Source: Paenibacillus xerothermodurans
GTDB taxonomy: Bacteria; Bacillota; Bacilli; Paenibacillales; NBRC-103111
Reading direction: 5' to 3'
Assembly: GCF_002220865.2 (NCBI RefSeq)
Contig: NZ_NHRJ02000011.1
Span: forward strand, 41,962-105,961
DNA: 64,000 bases
Part shown: piece by piece, positions 54,185 through 62,444 of the stretch
How the letters are laid out: each line of letters opens with the position of its first letter
How positions within the stretch are numbered: the stretch's first letter is position 1
The notes under the pieces: generated by a model
What the model was told of the DNA's origin: nothing
The model's database searches: none
Seen by the model: the letters and a program-made list of their open reading frames with translations, nothing else
Position numbers and translations under genes: made by a program

Positions 54185-54850
54185 ATGGGCACAGACCGCT
54201 TATATAGCGAAGAACCAGCCGCACAGCGAGATGACCGAGGACACAGTGCCGCTGACGAACAATCCGGAGTGGATCCCAATCTCCGCCTAATCAGCTTGTT
54301 CAATCACTATCGGCATGACTGGATGAACGACATCCAAGTTTTGTTTGGATACGTGAAATTAAAAAAATATGATAAATTGGAATCGCTGATGGAGAAAATA
54401 AAAGAAAAGGTCCGACGGGAGAGCAACGTTGCGAAACTGGGCGTTCCAGAGCTAATCGTTTACTTGCTCTCTGTTCAAGCAGAGGTGAAAGATCTGCTCT
54501 TCGAAGTCGACATGAGCGAGGAAATTCGTCTAAATGAACTGCCCTTGGATGTGGCGGACTTTAGCAGCATGTGCATCGGTTTGATCGAAGCCTTTAAGCG
54601 CAACGCCCAGCTCTACGCGGACGGTGAACAGAAGCTGGCACTGCAGCTCGCGCAGAAATCCGATTGTTTACAGCTGAACGTGCGCTATGCAGGGGAAATT
54701 GCGGTGAAGCGGTTATTGGCCGAACTGGAGAACGTCAAACAAAGGCACACATCAGCGGAGATATGGAGAATTGAGCGATTGGAGGGCGGGCATGCGGCTA
54801 TGCACGTTGAGGTCCCGTACTTCCGTGAAGAGGTGAATTCATGTTTGTAG
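54185..54850 (+). CDS. spo0B: Sporulation initiation phosphotransferase Spo0B
   Basis: Carries phosphate from Spo0F to Spo0A in the sporulation phosphorelay. The 221-residue protein has a helical hairpin with the phosphorylated His in [17 protein letters not shown] (His44), followed by a degenerate kinase-like C-terminal domain without an ATP-binding N-box. ATG 54185 follows GGAGAGG; an in-frame ATG at 54131 is upstream of it. Residues 1-30 are polar and longer than in B. subtilis. The 3' end overlaps obgE by 10 bp, as in the B. subtilis spo0B-obg operon. Confidence 0.88.
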   Translation: MGTDRLYSEEPAAQRDDRGHSAADEQSGVDPNLRLISLFNHYRHDWMNDIQVLFGYVKLKKYDKLESLMEKIKEKVRRESNVAKLGVPELIVYLLSVQAEVKDLLFEVDMSEEIRLNELPLDVADFSSMCIGLIEAFKRNAQLYADGEQKLALQLAQKSDCLQLNVRYAGEIAVKRLLAELENVKQRHTSAEIWRIERLEGGHAAMHVEVPYFREEVNSCL

Positions 54851-56142
54851 ACAAAGCTAAAATTTATGTAAAAGGCGGCGACGGCGGTGACGGTTTGGTA
54901 GCCTTTCGCCGCGAGAAGTATGTGCCTGAGGGAGGTCCGGCAGGCGGTGACGGAGGAAAAGGCGGCGACGTCATTTTCCGAGTGGATGAAGGCTTGCGCA
55001 CACTGATGGACTTTCGTTACCAGAAGCATTTTAAGGCACAGCGTGGAGAAAAAGGCCGCAATAAGAGCCAACATGGGGCGAACGCGGATAATATGATCGT
55101 TAGCGTCCCACCGGGCACCGTCGTTATCGACGATGACACCCACGAGATACTCGCGGACTTGACCCGGCACGGACAGCAAGTGGTGGTGGCAAAAGGCGGA
55201 CGCGGCGGACGGGGTAATATCCGATTCGCGACACCCAACAATCCCGCTCCTGAAATTGCGGAGAATGGCGAAGAAGGGGTAGAGCGATGGCTTGTGCTGG
55301 AGTTGAAGGTGATGGCCGATGTCGGCTTGGTCGGCTTTCCGAGTGTCGGCAAGTCTACGCTGTTGTCGGTGGTTTCCGCAGCACAGCCGAAAATCGGTGC
55401 TTATCATTTCACCACGTTGACACCTAACCTGGGTGTCGTCGACGTAGGAGACGGACGCAGCTTCGTGATGGCTGATTTGCCGGGACTAATCGAGGGCGCA
55501 CATGAGGGTGTCGGACTGGGACATGAGTTTTTGCGTCACATCGAACGTACCCGGGTTATCGTGCATGTGGTGGATATGGCGGGCACCGAAGGTCGGGATC
55601 CCTTCGACGATTGGGTGAAAATTAACGATGAATTGAAGCTGTACAACGCTAAGCTGGAAGAGCGGCCGCAGATCGTAGTCGCGAATAAGATGGATCTGCC
55701 GGAAGCGGTTGATAATATCGCGGCTTTCACTCAGCGGTTGGCGGAAGTGAATCCGACCCTTGTGGTAATACCTGTTTCTGCGGCTACCCGGGATGGAGTG
55801 CAGACTCTGATGTACAAGGTGATGGATTTGCTTGACACCATACCTGATGCACCTGTAGTCGAGGAATTAGCGGATGTAGCCGAACGCAAGGTGTACAAGC
55901 TGGAAGCTGAGGATGACGATGACTTCACCATCCGGCGTGAAAATGAGACGTTTGTGGTGGAGAGCCCAAGCATCGAGAAACTTATCAAACGCACCAACTT
56001 CAGCACGCAGGAATCGGTTACGCGCTTTGCGAGGATATTGCGTAAAAAAGGAATAGACGCAGCGCTTCGCGAACGTGGAGCGAAGGACGGTCAGCCGGTT
56101 CGCATCGGAGATTTTGAATTCGAGTTCGTGGAACAGGAATAA
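54841..56142 (+). CDS. obgE: GTPase Obg
   Basis: Essential GTPase of ribosome assembly and stress signalling, also needed for sporulation in B. subtilis. The 433-residue protein has the Gly-rich Obg fold (1-158, [21 protein letters not shown]), the G domain with [20 protein letters not shown] and NKMD, and a C-terminal OCT domain (about 355-430). It starts within spo0B. A terminator follows the stop. Confidence 0.97.
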   Translation: MFVDKAKIYVKGGDGGDGLVAFRREKYVPEGGPAGGDGGKGGDVIFRVDEGLRTLMDFRYQKHFKAQRGEKGRNKSQHGANADNMIVSVPPGTVVIDDDTHEILADLTRHGQQVVVAKGGRGGRGNIRFATPNNPAPEIAENGEEGVERWLVLELKVMADVGLVGFPSVGKSTLLSVVSAAQPKIGAYHFTTLTPNLGVVDVGDGRSFVMADLPGLIEGAHEGVGLGHEFLRHIERTRVIVHVVDMAGTEGRDPFDDWVKINDELKLYNAKLEERPQIVVANKMDLPEAVDNIAAFTQRLAEVNPTLVVIPVSAATRDGVQTLMYKVMDLLDTIPDAPVVEELADVAERKVYKLEAEDDDDFTIRRENETFVVESPSIEKLIKRTNFSTQESVTRFARILRKKGIDAALRERGAKDGQPVRIGDFEFEFVEQE

Positions 56143-56164
56143 CCGGCACAACAAATACAAACAG

Positions 56165-56202
56165 CACCAGCTCACATCGGAGAGATGAGACTGGTGTTTT
56201 TT
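56165..56202 (+). terminator. Intrinsic terminator of spo0B-obgE
   Basis: CACCAG (56165-56170) with CTGGTG (56191-56196), inner CTCA/TGAG, followed by TTTTTT. Confidence 0.85.
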
Positions 56203-56301
56203 CATATGCTGCCATTCTGACCTCCATGCTCGCTGCGCGATTTTGTCATTTCGGTGCTTACAGATGAGAAGGGTGCGAATCTGATCTATGCGGTGCACGA
56301 G

Positions 56302-56811
56302 CTACAGCACACCGGGATCGATCAGGGCCGTCCAATGGACTGCGGGCCGAAGGTGCAATTCATCACTGAAACCAGCCGTGCCAACCCAAACACACGACGA
56401 AGGCCCATGTTGGAAGTAATGCTTCAGCAAAGAATGAAAAATAAAAGGGATTTGTCGCTGGAACACTTCCGTCTTGGGTATCCAATGCAGCACGCCCTCA
56501 GCGGTTTGCACGACATCGCGGCGCGCCGCGGCAGCCGTGTATACAAACTGCTGCCGGATTTCCTGCTGATTTAACCGGATTAATATGTACTGCAGCTTCA
56601 GGTCAATGATCTCCTCCTCCCGCCATCCCGTTTCTTCATATATTTCACGCAGACAGGCGCTGCGAGGATCATTTAGTTCGTGCGGCTCTAAGTGCCCGCC
56701 CACGGCTGCCCACATGCCTGGACTTAACGTCCGTCTAGGCGATCTCTTCATCATCAACATGTCATTGCCGTTAAAAAGCATGGCGGTTGCGATCATACGG
56801 GTCCGGATCAC
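56302..56811 (-). CDS. Nudix hydrolase
   Basis: Hydrolase of a nucleoside diphosphate linked to another group; substrate unknown. The 169-residue protein has the Nudix box GGHLEPHE...REIYEETGW, with two extra residues between the first Glu and the REUXEE core, a variant seen in some family members. The start is GTG (complement of 56809-56811) behind GGGGGAG; the frame is open further upstream without a ribosome-binding site. It stands alone, divergent from pheB and convergent with obgE. Confidence 0.88.
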   Translation of the reverse strand: MIRTRMIATAMLFNGNDMLMMKRSPRRTLSPGMWAAVGGHLEPHELNDPRSACLREIYEETGWREEEIIDLKLQYILIRLNQQEIRQQFVYTAAAARRDVVQTAEGVLHWIPKTEVFQRQIPFIFHSLLKHYFQHGPSSCVWVGTAGFSDELHLRPAVHWTALIDPGVL

Positions 56812-56984
56812 AGTGCATTCTCCCCCTCGGTGTGCCAGTGTGCATGGTTGACGAGAATCGCTCGCACCAGGCCAGCAGTTTAACTTTAGCACGGAGTGTT
56901 GTACTTGGCTACGGTTATGCTTTCTCAGCGGTTATTGCTGCTTCACGGCGGGACGCTTCTTAATCATCATCGTAAAAATGTCTA

Positions 56985-57013
56985 TTGCCGAATCGCCTGG
57001 CTTCCGATATAAT
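56985..57013 (+). promoter_or_regulatory. Sigma-A promoter of pheB
   Basis: TTGCCG (56985-56990), 17-bp spacer, perfect TATAAT (57008-57013), about 45 bp before the pheB start. Confidence 0.75.
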
Positions 57014-57058
57014 GTCCACTATGCAGAAACATTCGTCTTTGTAGAAAGGACTGAAGCC

Positions 57059-57532
57059 GTGCTGGAGAAAAAATCACCGGAACTCATTCCCAACGAGCAC
57101 GAAAACTATTACTTGGTACGTGAAGATATATTGCCTGAAGCGCTGCTAAAAACGGTTCAGGCAAAGGAACTGCTTGCCCGGGGCGAGGTGAAAACCATCT
57201 TTGATGCGGTAGAGCAGGTTGGTTTGAGCCGCAGCGCTTTTTATAAATACAAGGAAGGTATTTTCTCGCTGAGCAAGCTGGACCGGGAGCGTATTGTTAC
57301 GATCTCGATGGATTTGCAGCACCGCTCGGGCATTCTATCCAGGGTGCTCGCCATGATCGCGGGCCTCGAGGGTAACGTGCTCACAATCCACCAAACAATA
57401 CCGCTGCAGGGTGTAGCGAACGTTGTGATCTCGGTGGAAACCTCCAGAATGGACGATAGTGTTGCTGCTCTGCTGGAACGTTTACGTGAGCAGGACGGTG
57501 TGAGCCGAGCAGCTTTGGTTGCTCAGGGATAA
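57059..57532 (+). CDS. pheB: ACT domain-containing protein PheB
   Basis: A 157-residue protein: an N-terminal helix-turn-helix-like part (DAVEQVGLSRSAFYKYKEGIF, given as one motif region around residues 52-72) and a C-terminal ACT domain (about 83-150, DLQHRSGILSRVLAMIAG). ACT domains bind amino acids, so it is probably a regulator in aromatic amino acid or threonine synthesis; in B. subtilis pheB lies between obg and pheA. GTG 57059 follows AGAAAGG and lies 46 bp after the -10 box; upstream in-frame ATGs would precede or overlap the promoter. Confidence 0.88.
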   Translation: MLEKKSPELIPNEHENYYLVREDILPEALLKTVQAKELLARGEVKTIFDAVEQVGLSRSAFYKYKEGIFSLSKLDRERIVTISMDLQHRSGILSRVLAMIAGLEGNVLTIHQTIPLQGVANVVISVETSRMDDSVAALLERLREQDGVSRAALVAQG

Positions 57533-57675
57533 TGGACGGACCTCAGCTCTACTTCCTGGAGTATGGAGAAGGCACCGGGAGCAGTTGGGCATTGCTGGAT
57601 TTGACGAGGCCCGTGCAGTTAGTCAGGGAGAAAGCTTGCGGCTCAGACTCTCGCTGGGAGACTGAGAACAAGTGA
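57532..57675 (+). CDS. Possible small protein coupled to pheB by TAATG
   Basis: ATG 57532 shares bases with the pheB stop (TAATG), and the frame encodes 47 residues (start MDGPQLYFLEYGEG) before TGA 57673. It fills most of the pheB-hom gap. No hydrophobic segment and no runs of Thr, Ile or Phe that would suggest an attenuation peptide. I do not recognise it. It could be an unannotated small protein or just a chance frame. Confidence 0.3.
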   Translation: MDGPQLYFLEYGEGTGSSWALLDLTRPVQLVREKACGSDSRWETENK

Positions 57676-57710
57676 AAATATAGAAAGCACCACATGGAGG
57701 GGGAAACCAT

Positions 57711-58997
57711 ATGAAGCCAATTAAAGTGGGATTACTGGGCCTTGGCACAGTTGGTACCGGGGTGGTTCGAATCATTGAGGGACATCAGCAGGACCTGGTG
57801 AGCCAGACAGGAGCGGAGATTGAAATTGCAAAAGTTTTAGTGCAGGATAAGAGTAAGGCCAGAAATATTGCTCTTACTGCTCAGAAGCTAACGGACAGTC
57901 CGGAAGACGTCATCTCTAACCCGGATATCGACATCGTCGTTGAAGTGATGGGCGGCGTGGAGCCGGCCAAACAATATATACTTGAAGCGTTGGACCGCGG
58001 TAAGCATGTCGTCACCGCAAACAAAGATTTGATGGCACTGCATGGCAGGGAGATTTTGTCGAGAGCGGCAGAAAAGGGCTGCGATGTTTTCTATGAAGCG
58101 AGCGTCGCCGGGGGCATTCCGATTATCCGTACGTTGGTGGAAGGTTTCTCGTCCGACCGCATTACCAAAATTATGGGCATTATAAACGGCACCACAAACT
58201 ATATACTGTCCAAGATGAGCCAGGAGGGCGCCGCTTACGCCGACGTGCTAAAAGAGGCCCAGCAGCTTGGCTATGCGGAGTCCGATCCGACTTCGGACGT
58301 GGAAGGCTTTGACGCCGCCCGTAAGATGACTATTTTGGGCACACTCGGTTTCCATGCTAACGTCGCACTGAGCGATGTTAAAGTGCGCGGCATCAGCCAG
58401 GTATCCAAGGCAGATATCGCCTACGGGAAGCAGTTGGGCTATGAAGTCAAGCTGCTCGGAATTGCCGAGCGTAATGATGAAGCGATCAGCATCAGCGTGC
58501 AGCCCACGATGGTGAAAAAATCACATCCGCTGGCTTCCGTTAACGGCGTCTACAACGCGGTGTATGTGTATGGTGAAGCGGTGGGTGAAACGATGTTTTA
58601 CGGTCCCGGCGCGGGTGAAATGCCCACAGCGACTTCAATCGTCGCGGATTTGGTCGCGGTTGTCCGCAACTTGACGCTCGGCATTAACGGGCAGCGAGGC
58701 ATCGCTCCATATCGGGAAAAGAAGTTGAAGACCGATGATCAAATCAGGGCGAAGCATTTCATCCTACTGCATGTGCAGGATAAAGCGGGAGTGCTTGCGC
58801 AAATCACGCAGGTATTCGCAGAGCACGAAGTAAGCTTGGAATCGCTGCTGCAGCATCCCAACGACGCCAATCCAAGTGCCGAAATTATCATTATCACTCA
58901 TGATGCCAACCAGGCGTCGATGAACAAAGTATTGCAGCAGTTTGAAGCGATGGACGTTGTCCAAGCGATTAAGAGCGTATACCGAGTGGAGGTTTAG
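57711..58997 (+). CDS. hom: Homoserine dehydrogenase
   Basis: Reduces aspartate semialdehyde to homoserine, feeding threonine and methionine synthesis. The 428-residue protein has the NAD(P)-binding start [15 protein letters not shown], the catalytic region [11 protein letters not shown] with the downstream [16 protein letters not shown] segment, and a C-terminal ACT domain (about 350-428, [16 protein letters not shown]) for feedback control. The start follows GGAGGGGG. It opens the hom-thrC-thrB block within the pheB to pheA cluster. Confidence 0.96.
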   Translation: MKPIKVGLLGLGTVGTGVVRIIEGHQQDLVSQTGAEIEIAKVLVQDKSKARNIALTAQKLTDSPEDVISNPDIDIVVEVMGGVEPAKQYILEALDRGKHVVTANKDLMALHGREILSRAAEKGCDVFYEASVAGGIPIIRTLVEGFSSDRITKIMGIINGTTNYILSKMSQEGAAYADVLKEAQQLGYAESDPTSDVEGFDAARKMTILGTLGFHANVALSDVKVRGISQVSKADIAYGKQLGYEVKLLGIAERNDEAISISVQPTMVKKSHPLASVNGVYNAVYVYGEAVGETMFYGPGAGEMPTATSIVADLVAVVRNLTLGINGQRGIAPYREKKLKTDDQIRAKHFILLHVQDKAGVLAQITQVFAEHEVSLESLLQHPNDANPSAEIIIITHDANQASMNKVLQQFEAMDVVQAIKSVYRVEV

Positions 58998-59004
58998 TCT
59001 TATT

Positions 59005-60066
59005 ATGAGATATATGGGTCTATTGCATACTTACAAACAATATTTACCTGTGAACGCGAACACGCCGATGCTGACGCTGCAGGAGGGCAACACGCCGCTG
59101 ATTCATGCGGAAAATCTGTCCAACGAACTGGATCTGGATATTTATTTCAAGTATGAAGGACTGAATCCGACGGGTTCTTTCAAAGACCGGGGCATGGTTA
59201 TGGCTGTGGCGAAAGCGATGGAGGAAGGCAGCCGCACGATTATGTGCGCTTCGACAGGCAACACTTCCGCAGCGGCAGCAGCCTACGCTGCGCGGGGCGG
59301 ACTCAACTGTATCGTATTGATACCGAACAACAATATCGCGCTCGGCAAGCTCGCTCAGGCGATCATTTACGGCGCGAAGGTGATTGCGATTGAAGGCAAC
59401 TTCGACCGCGCGTTGGAAATTGTGCGCGAGATTACCGCGAAGCACCCTATAACGCTGGTTAACTCCGTCAATCCATTTAGGATTGAAGGACAGAAGACCG
59501 CTGCGTTCGAAGTGGTTGACCAGTTAGGTAAAGCTCCGGATTATCTGGCGATTCCCGTAGGCAATGCCGGTAACATTACAGCGTACTGGAAAGGATTTAA
59601 GGAATACCATGCGGCCGGTAAAGCCTTGACACTGCCTAAAATGATCGGTTTTGAGGCGGAAGGCTCCGCAGCGATCGTGCGTGGCGAACCGATTGCCGAG
59701 CCGGAAACGGTGGCGACAGCGATCCGGATCGGTAACCCCGCCACTTGGAAAGGGGCCGTTGCGGCCGCGCAGGACTCCGGCGGGCAAATTAATTATGTCA
59801 CCGATGAGCAAATCCTGCATGCTTACAAGACGATCGCTTCCCGCGAAGGTATATTTGCAGAGCCTGCGTCGGCGGCATCCATCGCGGGTGTGATGAAGCT
59901 GAAGAAGGAAGGCCATTTTGAAAAAGGACAAACTGTCGTCTGCGTGCTCACAGGTCACGGTCTGAAGGATCCGAACATCGCTATCAAAAGCGTGAAGGCG
60001 GAGCCCATGGTGGTTAAGGATTCGGAAGCTGCCGTTATGGATGCGATTCAGAGGCTGCAGGGTTAA
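59005..60066 (+). CDS. thrC: Threonine synthase
   Basis: PLP enzyme converting O-phosphohomoserine to threonine. The 353-residue protein has the PLP lysine in [11 protein letters not shown], the substrate site [10 protein letters not shown] and the glycine loop [15 protein letters not shown] 59005 follows GGAGG that ends hom; the frame is open upstream inside hom but without support. Order hom-thrC-thrB as in B. subtilis. Confidence 0.96.
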   Translation: MRYMGLLHTYKQYLPVNANTPMLTLQEGNTPLIHAENLSNELDLDIYFKYEGLNPTGSFKDRGMVMAVAKAMEEGSRTIMCASTGNTSAAAAAYAARGGLNCIVLIPNNNIALGKLAQAIIYGAKVIAIEGNFDRALEIVREITAKHPITLVNSVNPFRIEGQKTAAFEVVDQLGKAPDYLAIPVGNAGNITAYWKGFKEYHAAGKALTLPKMIGFEAEGSAAIVRGEPIAEPETVATAIRIGNPATWKGAVAAAQDSGGQINYVTDEQILHAYKTIASREGIFAEPASAASIAGVMKLKKEGHFEKGQTVVCVLTGHGLKDPNIAIKSVKAEPMVVKDSEAAVMDAIQRLQG

Positions 60067-60153
60067 CGATAAAAATGTCCCAGTAGTGGCAAGACGAGAC
60101 GCAAGGGGTCATTTTCGGCTTATGACGGGAGTAAATATTTAGTGGAGCAAAGG

Positions 60154-60176
60154 AGCGCAGGGAGTCATCCTGCGCT
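60154..60176 (+). other. Hairpin in the thrC-thrB intergenic region
   Basis: AGCGCAGG (60154-60161) and CCTGCGCT (60169-60176) form a perfect 8-bp stem, 28 bp before thrB. No T-tract follows, so it is not a standard terminator; it could stabilise or process mRNA. Confidence 0.5.
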
Positions 60177-60204
60177 TGCTGCTCTTAAAGGAGTCATACG
60201 AGGG

Positions 60205-61179
60205 ATGGAAACTCGCACTAACAAAGTTTGCGTTAAAGTGCCGGCAAGTACGGCCAATCTGGGTCCTGGTTTTGACACGCTCGGGATGGCGCTGAACCTG
60301 TACGCGTGGATTGAAATGGGTGTCACCGATACAACGAAGATTCATTTGTTCGGCGAACAAATGGATGGGATTCCGACTGATAAATCCAATCTCATATATG
60401 AAGTCGCACAGATGGTCTTTGACAAGGCCGGGGTGGCAGTGCCGGAGCTTGAAATCTCCATGTACAGCGACATTCCGCTGACGCGCGGGCTGGGCAGCAG
60501 TGCGGCGGCGATCGTTGGCGCACTCGCCGCGGCGAACGCTCTCATCGGCAGCCCTTTGTCCGATGACTCGCTGTTTCAAATGGCGACGTCGCTTGAGCAG
60601 CACCCCGACAATGTCGGTGCATCACTGTTCGGCGGACTGGTCGTCGCCTTCTGGGACGGTAATCGCGCGGAGTATGTCCGCGTCGAGCCCGACGACAGGC
60701 TGGAAGTGCTCGTGGCGATCCCCCACTTCCAGCTGTCCACGGAGAAGGCGCGGAATGTCCTGCCGCGCGAGCAAAGCCTGGAGAATGCCGTCTTCAACGT
60801 GGGGCATTCGTCCGTACTGGTAGCCGCCCTTTGTACGGGACGGCTTGACATGCTGCCGCGCGCGATGAAGGATGCGCTGCATCAGCCTTACCGAGCTCCG
60901 CTCGTGCCGGGGCTCAGCACGATCCTCGACGAGGCGACGGAGCATGGCGCGCTCGGGGTCGCCTTAAGTGGCGCAGGCCCGACCATGCTTGCGCTTGTGG
61001 AACGCGGCAGCGGCCGGAAGGCCGAGCTGGAGCGATTTCTGCGCGAGACGCTGCGCCGTGAGCAGATTGAGGCAACAATGCTATGGCTTAAGCCGTCGAG
61101 CAGTGGGGTAGAGTTGATGACACATTTCGATCCACAGTGTACACTATTCGAAAATATCAAAGGAGAGGTCCGTGCATGA
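60205..61179 (+). CDS. thrB: Homoserine kinase
   Basis: GHMP-family kinase phosphorylating homoserine. The 324-residue protein has the three GHMP motifs: KVPASTANLGPGFDTLG, the ATP loop PLTRGLGSSAAAIVG and the C-terminal GVALSGAGPTML. ATG 60205 follows AAAGGAG by 11 bp; a longer frame starting with GTG 60142 overlaps a hairpin and lacks family similarity. Much of the coding region is clearly more GC-rich than thrC or pheA. The stop overlaps the pheA start (ATGA). Confidence 0.96.
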   Translation: METRTNKVCVKVPASTANLGPGFDTLGMALNLYAWIEMGVTDTTKIHLFGEQMDGIPTDKSNLIYEVAQMVFDKAGVAVPELEISMYSDIPLTRGLGSSAAAIVGALAAANALIGSPLSDDSLFQMATSLEQHPDNVGASLFGGLVVAFWDGNRAEYVRVEPDDRLEVLVAIPHFQLSTEKARNVLPREQSLENAVFNVGHSSVLVAALCTGRLDMLPRAMKDALHQPYRAPLVPGLSTILDEATEHGALGVALSGAGPTMLALVERGSGRKAELERFLRETLRREQIEATMLWLKPSSSGVELMTHFDPQCTLFENIKGEVRA

Positions 61180-62057
61180 AGCGAATAGCGCTTTTGGGGC
61201 CGGGCACTTTTACGGAGGAATCGGCGCATCATTTTCTCGGCACGGCACAATTTCAATATCTCAATTGCAAGATGATCGATGATGTGTTTATGTCCACGGT
61301 GAACGGTGAAGCGGACTACGGAGTTATTCCGATTGAAAACACATTCGACGGCTCGGTCAGACTCCATTTGGACTGGCTTGCAAATGAGATGGAACTACCG
61401 ATTCAGGCCGAGTGGGTGTATCCTATCTCCATTAGCTTGCATGGCATTCGGGAATCGGAGGGATCTCTTGCAGTCGACTGCGCGAGCTTGACCAAAGTGG
61501 TATCTCACAGCGTCACGTTGACGCAATGCAGACAATTTCTACATGACTATCTACCGCATGTGGAGCTTGAGCAAGTGGGCAGCAACGGGGAAGCGGCACG
61601 ATTGGTCAAACAGCTCGGCCGACCCGATGTCGCTGCATTGTCCCCGTTGTCCGCGGGAGCGATGTACGGTCTGCACACTTGGGCCCAGGGCGTGCAGGAC
61701 CATGAGAACAACTTCACCAGGTTTGTGCTAGTTGGCCGGGAGCCAATGCAATTGCCTAACCGGGAAGTGAGTGCTGACAAAACTACCATACTGGTTACCT
61801 TGCCTGAGGATTATCCAGGAGCGCTGCACCAGCTGTTGTCAGCGTTCGCTTGGCGGCGCATCAACTTATCCAAGATCGAATCGAGACCCACCAAGAAAAA
61901 ATTAGGCACTTATTACTTTTTTATTGATATCCAAGCATCGATGGATTCGATATTACTGCCTGCCGCCTTACAAGAGATTGAAGCGATCGGCTGTCAAGTG
62001 CGCGTGCTCGGGAGTTATCCCGCGTATGAGTATCAACCTGCGTGGAGTCAGCCGTGA
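61176..62057 (+). CDS. pheA: Prephenate dehydratase
   Basis: Converts prephenate to phenylpyruvate in phenylalanine synthesis. The 293-residue protein has the periplasmic-binding-like catalytic domain (ALLGPGTFTEESAHHF, GVIPIENTFDGSV, the catalytic Thr in NNFTRFVLVG) and a C-terminal ACT domain (about 200-280) with the ESRPTKKKLGTYYFF phenylalanine-binding segment. It starts in an ATGA overlap with thrB behind AGGAGAGG, so it is translationally coupled. B. subtilis has pheB-pheA adjacent, without the thr genes between them. Confidence 0.95.
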   Translation: MKRIALLGPGTFTEESAHHFLGTAQFQYLNCKMIDDVFMSTVNGEADYGVIPIENTFDGSVRLHLDWLANEMELPIQAEWVYPISISLHGIRESEGSLAVDCASLTKVVSHSVTLTQCRQFLHDYLPHVELEQVGSNGEAARLVKQLGRPDVAALSPLSAGAMYGLHTWAQGVQDHENNFTRFVLVGREPMQLPNREVSADKTTILVTLPEDYPGALHQLLSAFAWRRINLSKIESRPTKKKLGTYYFFIDIQASMDSILLPAALQEIEAIGCQVRVLGSYPAYEYQPAWSQP

Positions 62058-62444
62058 TAAGTTGCGGTAATTCGATGATTGGATCGCTCATAAATACGAA
62101 TATACGATATAGATTAACTAAAAGCAGGAAACCGTGCGCCGGCTAGGCCGCTCTGTTCCTGCTTTTTTTGTCGTCCCAACTCATGTGCTGCGCCAGTGCG
62201 GCGTGGGATTGTATGTATTTTTTTGCAAAAACATGGTCAAATGCCTACCTAGCTGCATAGACTGTAGTGTCATTTTGTTTCGGCATGTGTAACGAGGAAT
62301 CTCAGTCCGGGCGCGCTGATTGCACGCGTTGCGGGCGGTTCCCTTGCAATGCACACGAAGCGTACGATCCATGGAGATGCAACCGACTTTTTTGCTGACA
62401 TTCGAGTACAGGTCGGTCCGAAAAACTTTAAGGAGGTAAGTGCC
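62058..62444. other. 387-bp intergenic region before the safA-like gene
   Basis: Contains the pheA terminator and presumably the promoter of the coat gene. CATAGACT at 62256-62263 resembles a sigma-E -10 (7 of 8), but no -35 lies at the right distance: GTCAAATG is only 12 bp upstream. No RNA gene recognised. Confidence 0.4.
62119..62169 (+). terminator. Intrinsic terminator of pheB-hom-thrCB-pheA
   Basis: AAAAGCAGGAA pairs with TTCCTGCTTTT, with an inner GCC/GGC-rich hairpin, followed by a seven-T run. Confidence 0.9.

Noticed and set aside
62236..62263. GTCAAATG and CATAGACT as a sigma-E promoter for the safA-like gene
   Set aside because: The -10 is good but the spacing is 12 bp instead of 14-15, so the pair is not accepted.
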